Below the pieces are notes generated by a model that saw only the letters and a list, made by a program, of their open reading frames with translations, ran no database searches and had not been told where the DNA came from. Positions 1-16,500 of a stretch of 64,000 nucleotides of DNA are shown piece after piece (the first letter of the stretch is position 1; the number at the start of each line of letters is the position of its first letter). The position numbers were made by a program, and so were the translations under genes. Source of the DNA: Strigops habroptila (Eukaryota > Chordata > Aves > Psittaciformes > Psittacidae); NCBI RefSeq assembly GCF_004027225.2, contig NW_022651110.1, positions 62,001-126,000 on the forward strand, written 5' to 3'.

Positions 1-22
1 GTCATGCTCCCTGTGTCCCTAG

Positions 23-8014
<7,992 letters not shown>

Positions 8015-8315
8015 CAGCGGCCCCCCATGACCCCCCCCCCACATGCACTGATTTTAACCCCTTTTTGGTTGGTTTTGGGTTGGTTTCCTTTCTTTTTTGG
8101 GGTTGAAGCCCAAGGGGGACCCGTGTGTGTGTCCCCCCCCCGGCTCGTGTCTGTGTCCCGCCGCTGTCTGTGATGGGGGGGCTCCGCTCCCCGTTTTTAT
8201 GCCGCATTGTATTGAAGATAATCGGCCGCTTTGTACAAGTGGGAATTGATACTTTATGTAGTTTTTATATGTTGTAATATTTCTTCAAGTAAAGCTCTCC
8301 TATAAATTATAAACC
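8015..8315 (+). other. DNMT1: DNMT1 3' UTR and polyadenylation signal
   Basis: This untranslated stretch follows the TGA at 8012-8014. It turns AT-rich near its end and carries the variant signal AGTAAA at 8288-8293, with no canonical AATAAA nearby. Cleavage is inferred at about 8305-8315. The short UTR fits a compact microchromosome gene. Confidence 0.7.
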
Positions 8316-8397
8316 CTTTGAATTTGGGGGTGTTCTTGGCTTCGGGCCTAGTGGAGGCTGCAGCCCCCCCCCCGGGCATTGCTTAGCAACCGCCTCC

Positions 8398-9538
8398 CAT
8401 CATAGAATCATGGAATGATTTGGGTTGGAAAGGACCTTAAGATCATCCAGTTCCAACCCCCTGCCATGGGCAGGGACACCTCACACTAGATCATGTCACC
8501 CAAAGCTCTGTGCAACCTGGCCTTGAACACCGCCAGGGATGGAGCATTCCCAACTTCCTTGGGCAACACATTCCAGTGCCTCAGCACCCTCACAGTGAAG
8601 AACTTCTTCCTTATAGCTAATCTAAACTTCCCCTGTTTAAGTTTGAAGCCATCACCCCTTGTCCTACCACTACAGTCCCTAAGGAAGAGTCCCTCCCCAG
8701 CATCCTGATAGGCCCCCTTCAGACACTGGAAGCTGCTCTGAGGTCTCCACGCAGCTTCTCTTCTCCAGGCTGAACAGCCCCAATGTTCTCAGCCTGGCTC
8801 CACACGGGAGCTGCTCCAGCCCCTGCTCATCCTCGTGGCCTCCTCTGGCCTTGCTCCAGCAGCTCCATGTCCTTCTTATCTTGAGGACACCAGCACTGCA
8901 CACAATACTCCAAGTGAGGTCTTGTGAGAGCAGAGCAGAGGGGCAGGATCACCTCCTTCGACCTGCTGCTCACGCTTCTCTTGATGCAGCCCAGGACACG
9001 GGTGGTTTCTGGGCTCAAGCACACACTGAACCTGGCTCATGTTCAGCTTCTCATGGACCAACACCCCCAAGTCCTTCTCCTCAGGCTGCTCTGAATCTCT
9101 TCTCCACCCAACCTGTAGCAGTGCCTGGGATTGCCCCGACCCAGGTGTAGGACCTTACACTTGGCTTGGTTAAACTTCATAAGGTTGGCATCGGCCACCT
9201 CACAAGCGTGTCAAGGATGCACCTTGGATGCATCTCTTCCCACTGGAGATCCCATCCCTTCCCTCCAGCGTATCAACCGGTGTCATCACAAGCTTGCTGA
9301 GGGTGCCTCAATCCCAATGTCCATGTCGCCAGCAAAGAACAGGACCAGTCCCAACACTGATCCCTGAGGGACACCACTCGTTACTGGTCTCCAAGTGGAC
9401 ATTAAGCCATTGACCACAGCTCTTTGTGTGCAGCCATTGAGCCAGTTCTTCATCCACGGAGCGCTCCATGCCTCCAACTGATGTCCCTTTAATTTAGGGA
9501 CAAGGATGTGATGCGGGATCGTGCTGAACGCTTCGCAC
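8398..9538 (-). repeat. CR1 LINE, 5'-truncated, with decayed reverse transcriptase remnant
   Basis: About 1.1 kb runs from the CR1 3' end (CATAGAATCATGGAATG at 8401) into the reverse transcriptase region, where phrases such as [16 protein letters not shown] can be read. Compared with the copy at 62058-64000 it has internal deletions and a broken frame. It separates DNMT1 from EIF3G, and its truncation point is about 120 bp before the EIF3G start codon. Confidence 0.95.
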
Positions 9539-9657
9539 CACCCCCGATTGACGGCACCAGCCCTGCGCCACCCCTCGCTCCCCCATAGCCCAGCCCCTTT
9601 CCCCGCCGGAAGCGGCGCCTCCTTCCGGGCTCGGAGCTGGAGGGAGGAGGCTCCGCG
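9539..9657 (+). promoter_or_regulatory. EIF3G: EIF3G CpG-rich promoter and 5' UTR
   Basis: This GC- and CpG-rich sequence lies directly before the EIF3G start. It holds two opposed ETS-type sites, CCGGAAG at about 9606-9612 and CTTCCGG at about 9622-9628, and no TATA box. This is the usual layout of a housekeeping promoter. It is squeezed between the CR1 end and the start codon. Confidence 0.7.
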
Positions 9658-12600
9658 ATGCCGACGGGCGACTACGAGTGAGGGGCCGGGAACGGGGCCG
9701 GCAACGGGGATACGGGGAGCGGGGCCGCGGAGGGCCCCGGGGGGAGCGGCGCTGGCTGCGGCCTGGTGGGGCTGAGGCCTACCGCGGCCTGAAGCCGGGG
9801 CCTGTAGTAGGAGCGGTGGCCGGCGCTGCGCGCGGTGCCGGCGGGTGGCTGCGGGTGGGGGGCCGGGGCTTGGGCCTGGAGCCGGGGCCTGTAGTGGGAG
9901 CGGCGGCGGGGAGGGGTGAGGGGAAGGCGGCGGGTCTCAGGCACCGCTCTCCCCCGCAGCTCGAAGCCCAGCTGGGCCGACCAGGTGGAAGAGGAAGGCG
10001 GAGAGGACGGTGAGTGTGGCCGCGGTGCCCTCCCCTTGTTCCTCAGCCGCTCCTCCTGCTGGTGAGCGGAGGAGCCGGTGTTGCTCCTAAAGCAGCCCCG
10101 AGTTGCGCCTGCTCCTTGTGCCGGGCTCAAAACAGGCTCCGGAGCCCAGAACTCCCGAGCAGAGTGTGCCTGACCCGGGACAAGGAGCAGGATCCCGGTT
10201 TCAGGGGCAATTTGGTGGCTTTTTGGCCTTTTCTCTGGGTTTTTAAGCCTCTTTCTGGGCTTTTTTTGTCCTTTTCTAACTCTTTCCCCTTCTCTTCCCG
10301 CAGACAAATGCATCACCAGCGAGCTGCTGAAGGACATCCCCCTGCCCGGGGTGCTGGGGGGCAGCCTGAGCGCCGAGGCTGAGCTGCTGAAGGGGGGTGA
10401 GAGCTGGGGGAGAGCCTGGGGGGCTGTTTTCCTGCCACCTCCTCCCCGTTGGACACTGTCACCTTGTCCCCTGTCCCTGCAGGGCCGCTCCCTTCCCCTA
10501 AGGAGCTCATCAATGGCAACATCAAAACCGTCACGGAGTATCGCGAGGAGGAGGATGGGAGCAAGGTGAAGGTGAGCAGTGTATCCTGAGCTCTCCTGTT
10601 CCCTCCCAGAGCCCCTCAGCACAGGGCATTGATCAGTTCCCACCGGCATTGATCCATATCCATAGGGATGTCCCACTGGAGCTTCTGCTGCTTTGAGCAG
10701 CCCCAAAATTGGCACAATTCCTGTGTTAATCGAGGGGGGGTTTGGCACCTTTACAGATCATCCGCACCTTCCGCATTGAGACCAGGAAGGCCTCCAAGGC
10801 AGTGGCCCGGAGGAAGGTGAGCGTCTCCCATGGGAATACCGAGGGAGGGAGGGAAAGCTGTGCTCCAGCAGGATCTGCTTCACCTCTCAGCCTCTGCTTC
10901 TCCCCACTCCCTCCCAGTCTCCTCTCGGTGGGGAGCATTTCTCTTCCCACTGCTCTGTGTTGGGGGTGGTTTCCCTCTTCCCACTGCCTGTTCCCGCCCC
11001 GAGTTGGCTGGTTTCCCTCTTCCCACCTCCTTTTCCCTGCTCAGAACTGGAAGAAGTTTGGCAACTCGGAGTTTGATGCCCCCGGCCCCAACGTGGCCAC
11101 CACCACCGTGAGTGACGATGTCTTCATGACCTTCATCACCAGCAAGGAGGTGGGTTGGGTGCGGGGTGAAGCCGTCCCCGGGTGCGTGGTGGGTGCTGGG
11201 GGGCTCAGGAGTCTCCCTGTGTCCCCCCCAGGACCTCAACTGCCAGGAGGAGGAGGATCCCATGAACAAGCTGAAGGGGCAGAAGATCGTCTCGTGCCGT
11301 ATCTGCAAAGGCGACCACTGGACCACCCGTTGTCCCTACAAGGACACGCTGGGGCCGATGCAGAAGGAGTTGGCCGAGCAGTTGGGGTTGTCCACAGGCG
11401 AGAAGGAGAAGCTGCCGGGAGGTAGGACATGGCCTGGGGTGGAGCTGGAGGTTCCTGGGTCTGCTCCAGCCTCACATCCCGCTGGATGTTCCCATCCCCG
11501 CAGAGCCGGAGCCGGTGCAGGCGCAGCAGAGCAAGACGGGCAAGTACGTCCCACCCAGCCTGAGGGATGGAGCCAGCCGGCGCGGGGAGTCCATGCAGCC
11601 CAACCGCAGGGGTGAGGGCAGCCCGGGGTGCACCGGCTCCACCGGGCAGCTGGGCCTGCCCCAGCCTTCCTCAGCTTTGTCCCGTCCTTCCTCGCCCTTC
11701 CCCGTCCTCATCCTCACCCTTCCCCATCCTCGTCTTCAGCCTTCCCCTGCCCTCATCCTTCCCCTGTCCTCATCCTTGTCCTTCCCCATCCTCAGCCTTC
11801 CCCTTCCTCATCTTTCCCTGTTCTCATCCTTGTCCTGTCCTTCCTTGCCCTTCCCCATCCTCATCTTCATCCTGTCCCTGTCCTCATTCTTCCCATCCTC
11901 ATCCTTGCCTTTCCCATCCTTCCCTGTCCTCATCTTTGTCCCGTCCTTCCTTGCCCTTCCCCGTCCTCATCCTTCCCCTGTTGTCCTTCCCCTGTCCCCA
12001 TCCTCAGCCTTCCCTTTCCTCATCCTTGTCCCTGTCCTTCCCCTTCCTCACCCTTCCCCGTCCCTGTCCTCATCCTTCCCCTTCCCCACCCTCAGCCTTC
12101 CCTTTCCTCACCCTTTCCCTTCCCCATCCTTCCCCTGTCCTCATCCTTGTCTTTCCCCATCCTCAGCCTTCCCTTTCCTCATCCTTGTCCCTGTCCTTCC
12201 CCTTCCTCACCCTTTCCCTTCCCCTTCTCTAACCCTCCCCTTCCCCACAGCCGATGACAACGCCACCATCCGTGTCACCAACCTGTCGGAGGACACGCGT
12301 GAGACTGACCTCCAGGAGCTCTTCCGCCCTTTCGGCTCCATCTCCCGCATCTATTTGGCCAAGGACAAGACCACGGGGCAGTCCAAGGTGGGTGCTTCCC
12401 CTTTTGGGGGGTTGGGGGGGGCCTCGGGAAGGAGGACCCCCCCTCCGTGCTTCCTCTCACCCTTTGCCTTCCTCCCACAACAGGGCTTTGCCTTCATCAG
12501 CTTCCACCGCCGCGAGGACGCGGCGCGGGCCATCGCCGGCGTCTCTGGCTTTGGCTACGACCACCTCATCCTCAACGTGGAATGGGCTAAGTGAGGACTG

Positions 12601-12868
12601 GGGGTGCTTTGGGGGTACCAGGGGTACTTTGGGGGTACCAGGAGGAGGTTTGGGTGCTCTGCGAGGCACTTGGAGGGGTACCAGGGGGTGGTTTTGGGGT
12701 GTTGGGAGGCAGTTTGGGGGTACCAGGGGTGGTTTGGGAGGTACTGGCGGTGGGTTGGGGGCACCATGAGGCACTCTGGGGGTACGGGGGTGCTTTGGGG
12801 GGGTGGTTGGTACCGGTCTCCCCTCTCCTTACTGCCCTTCTCCCCTCCACAGACCCTCTACCAACTGA
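9658..12868 (+). CDS. EIF3G: Eukaryotic translation initiation factor 3 subunit G
   Basis: This is an RNA-binding subunit of eIF3 that acts in 40S recruitment and scanning in the cytoplasm. Eleven exons join in phase: 9658-9677, 9960-10009, 10304-10396, 10483-10571, 10757-10816, 11045-11149, 11232-11421, 11504-11611, 12251-12387, 12484-12590 and 12853-12868. They give 324 residues against 320 in human. The N-terminus [20 protein letters not shown] is nearly identical to the mammalian protein. The zinc-knuckle-like [15 protein letters not shown] segment is in exon 7. The C-terminal RRM has RNP2-like IRVTNLS in exon 9 and RNP1 GFAFISF in exon 10. The last exon encodes only the end of a Lys codon plus PSTN and the stop, as in human. 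AATAAA lies at 12920-12925. Confidence 0.98.
11640..12245 (+). repeat. Pyrimidine minisatellite in EIF3G intron 8
   Basis: About 600 bp are nearly all C and T on the sense strand, built of short variable units such as CCTCATCCTTCCCC. The array runs straight into the acceptor at 12249-12250, so it acts as a very long polypyrimidine tract. Confidence 0.93.
12598..12815 (+). repeat. G-rich minisatellite in EIF3G intron 10
   Basis: Loose tandem units of the form TTTGGGGGTACCAGGGG lie between exon 10 and the tiny last exon. The sense strand is rich in G runs. Confidence 0.85.
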
Positions 12869-12929
12869 TGGTGGTGCCGGTGCCGCGCCGGGTCCCGGTG
12901 AGAGCACCTGGGGCCTCTAAATAAAGACA

Positions 12930-13501
12930 CGAGCACTCTGCTACCCCGGTGTGTGGGGCTGAGCTCTGGTGGGTTCCCATCACCGTACCATGGCCAGGAA
13001 GGGCTGCCAGTGGCCTGGGGAGGGACCTGCTGTCACCATTCCTGCTTCCAGCTAAGGAAAAGGGGGATTTGTGCCCAAACTGGGTGTCCCCCCATCCTTT
13101 TTTGGTGGCTGGGGGAGGGTTGGCACCACCTTGTGCTGGGACTGATGGGACCTTGGGGGTGCCATCAGGGGACAGAATGGGTGCCCTGCTCCCCGGGGTG
13201 CAGCGCGGGCCCCAAGGTGCAGGCAGGGCCATGCCCCTTGCGCTGTTCTCTCACTGGAGCCACCCCAGGGTCACATCCTGCCCCTCTTTGGGGACACTGC
13301 GGGGGCAAGAGGTTGGTGTGGGGGGGGGGAAGAACACTCCCATCTCCTTCCTGATTCCATTGGGGCAGCATGGAAAGGTAGGGAGATGCTGCTCCAGCCC
13401 AGGGCACCCCCATTCCCCCCCTCAAGCACAGCCACAGGCAGTCCATTCCAAGCCATGTATTCCACAGCAACAGGGATTGGGGAGGTCCCAATCCTGCTCC
13501 C
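12930..13501. other. Tail-to-tail gap between EIF3G and PPAN, no gene seen
   Basis: These 570 bases separate the converging 3' ends. No frame resembles P2RY11, which follows PPAN in mammals. The 3' UTR of PPAN must lie here. No canonical AATAAA is seen for it on the minus strand, only a variant AATACA at about 13455-13460. Confidence 0.6.
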
Positions 13502-16500
13502 TCAGTGCTTCCCCTTCCTGGCACGTCCCAGGCGCTGGAATATCGTTTTCCCCTTTGGCAGCAGCTTCCTTTGGCCCCTGGGCCTGGCGGCAGCACCGGC
13601 TCCTCGCTGTGCTTTGGGCCCGGTGCCACGGTGCCGCCGCGGGGCCCCCGGTGCTGTGGGGTGAGGGTTGGAGGTGGTGGGATGCTCCGGTGGGATGCGC
13701 CGGCGCCGCTTCCGGAGCCGGGAAGGGCCCAAGGAACGTCGCTTCCTCTTGCTGCGGTCAGGGAACAGATCTTAAAGGGGGGGATGCAAAGGAATAAAGG
13801 GGGGTCAGCATAAAGGAGGGGATCGGTACAAGGGGGGTTGGCATAAAGGGGGTTCAGTATAAGGGGGGTGGGTATAAAGAAGGGTCAGTACAAGGGGGGT
13901 CAGTATAAAGGGGGTCAGTCTAAGGGGGGTCAGTATAAAGGAGGTTGGTATTAAGGGGAGTCAGTATAAAAGGAGTTGGTATAAAGGGGGTCAGTATAAG
14001 GGGGGTCAATATAAAGCAAGGTTCAGTATAAGGGGGGTCGGTATAAGGGGGTCGCTATAAAGGGGGCTCAGTATAAAGGGAAGTCAGTATAAAGGGGGTT
14101 GGTATAAAGAGGGTCAGTATAAGGGGGCTTGGTATAAAGGGGATCAGTATAAGGGGGGTCAGTATAAAGGCAGTCAGTATAAGGGGGGGTCAATATAAAG
14201 GTGCTCAGTATAAGGGGAGTCAATATAAAGAGGGATTCAGTATAAAGGGGGTTGGTATAAAGGGGGTTGGTATAAAGAGGGCTTAGTATAAAGGGGGGTC
14301 AGTATAAGGGGGCTCAGTATAAAGGGGGTTGGTATAAAGGGGGGTCAGTATAAAGGGAGGTCAATATAAGGGGGCTTGGTATAAATGGGGTTGATATAAA
14401 GGAAGGTCAGTATAAGGGAGGTCAATATATAGGGGGTCAGTATAAGGGGGGTCGGTATAAAGGGGGTCAATATAAAGGGGGTCAGTATAAGCGGGCTCAG
14501 TATAAAGGGGGCTGGTATAAAGGGAGGTCAATATAAAGGGAGATCAGTATAAGGGGGGCGGTATAAAGGGGGGGTCGCTATAAAGGGGGGTCACCACAAA
14601 GGGGGTGCTGGGGCTGGTGCTGCCGCTGTGTCAGCGCGTTTACTTTGAACCACCCTCACGGCGAGCTCGAGCTTCAACGTGTTCTCATCAGCCACAGCGG
14701 GGACAGGACGGGACGGGGGGGCTCGATCCCAGCCCCCCCACACTCACCCTGATCCGGCTCCTCGCCCACCTCCCGCCGGTAGTGCTCAGCATCGCTCTCC
14801 TCTTCCTCCTCCTCCTCGGCCGCATCCTGCTCCGGAGCGCCAGGATCCTCAGCGCCGCTATCCCCGTCCTCCTGCTGCCGCTTCCTGCGCATCCCCTCCA
14901 GGCTCTTCTCCCTGCGGGGCAGCGCGGGGTCGGGGGGGGCCGGTGCTGGGGCCGGTGCTGAGGGCGGTGCTGAGCTCACCTCTGCGCCTCCCGCTGCCGC
15001 CGCTTGCACTCCACGGCCGCCTCCTGCCGCTGGCGCCGCTCCGCCCGGAGCCGCAGCTTTGCCTCCTTCCGCGCCAGCAGCTCCTGCACCTCCGCCTCCG
15101 ACTTATGGACTGGAACAGAGCGGGGAGCGCCGGCGGGAGCACCCAGAGCCCCACCGAGAGCACCCGGAGCCCCGAGAGCACCCAGAGCCCCATTGAGAGC
15201 ACCTGGACCCCAGCAAGAGCACCCGAAGCCCCTTGAGAGCATCCAGAGCCCCATTGAGAGCACCTGGAGCCCCAGTGAGAGCACCCAGAGACCCACTGAG
15301 AGCACCCGGTGCCGCATTGAGAGCACCCAGACCACAGCAAGAGCACTTGGAGCCCCACTGCGAGCCCCACCGAGAGCACCCGGAGCCCCACTGAGAGGCC
15401 CACTGAGAGCCCCCGGACCCCACTGAGAGCACCCACTCACTGAAGCCGTGGTAGAGCACATTGCCCTGCGCCAGCCCCTCCTCAACCTTGCTGAGCCGCA
15501 GCGTCATGCGGGGCCCGATCTATGGGAAGAGCAGCGGGATGTGGAGGCTCCCGGTGGATCGCTCCCGGTGGATCCCGCTCCCGGTAGCCCCGGGAAAGGC
15601 CCCGGCCCGGACCTCGGTGAGGCGCACGGCGCTCTGCTGCGCCTTCATGTTGCCTCGGCCCGCGTAGGCCTGTGGCAGCTCCAGCACGTTGTGGCTCCCA
15701 TCCTGCTCGGCTTCGCTCTCCGAGAGGTTTATATCCCTGGTGAAGGGCAGGAAAGTGGTTGGGAATGGGGTGGGAAGCACCTTGGGGACCCCTCGGTGTG
15801 TGTCCCCCCCCCGCCACGTACTTCACCAGCAGCTCACTGATGTCTTCCAAGCGGCTCATGTTGGGGAACTTCTCCTGCAGCAGCTTCTTGAGGCCTTTGC
15901 TCACACCCACGGGCACGACTTTGACGCTGCTGCGGGGAGGAAGAGGAGGAGGAAGAGGAAAAGGAGGAGAAGGAAGAGGAGGAGAGGTAGGAGGAGGAAG
16001 AGGAGGAGGAAGAAGAGGAGGAGGAGGAAAGAAGGAAAAGGAGGAGGAGGAAGAGGAATAAGATGAGAAGGAAGAAAAACAGGAAAAGGAAGAGGAGGAA
16101 GAGGAATAAGATGAGAAGGAAGAAAAACAGGAAAAGGAAGAGAAGGAAGAGAAGAAGTAGGAGGAGGAAGAGAAGGAGGAGGGAGGAGGAAGAGGAAGAG
16201 GAAAAAGAGGAGAAGGAAGAGAACAAAAAAGAGAAGGAAGAGGAAAAGGGAGGAGAAGGAAGAGGAGGAGAGGTAGGAGGAGGAAGAGGAGCAGGAAGAG
16301 GAGGAAAGAAGGAAAAGGAGGAGGAGGAAGAGGAAAAGGAGGAGGAGGAAGAGGAAAAGGAGGAGAAGGAAGAGGAGAAGAAAGAGGAGGAAGAAGAAGA
16401 GGAGGAGGAATAGGCCAGCGCTCTGGGGCACAAAGCCCTCACTGGCAGCAGGAGCAGGACACTCACTAATGCCTGAACTCGAGGAGCTGCGTCTCCGTGT

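Noticed and set aside
8376-8391. TTGCTTAGCAAC, an X-box-like palindrome after DNMT1
   Set aside because: It is only a half match to the RFX consensus, lies next to a CR1, and has no promoter nearby to serve.
9678-10748. Long frames on both strands at the EIF3G start
   Set aside because: CpG islands lack stop codons. The EIF3G exons explain the conserved part and nothing else resembles a protein.
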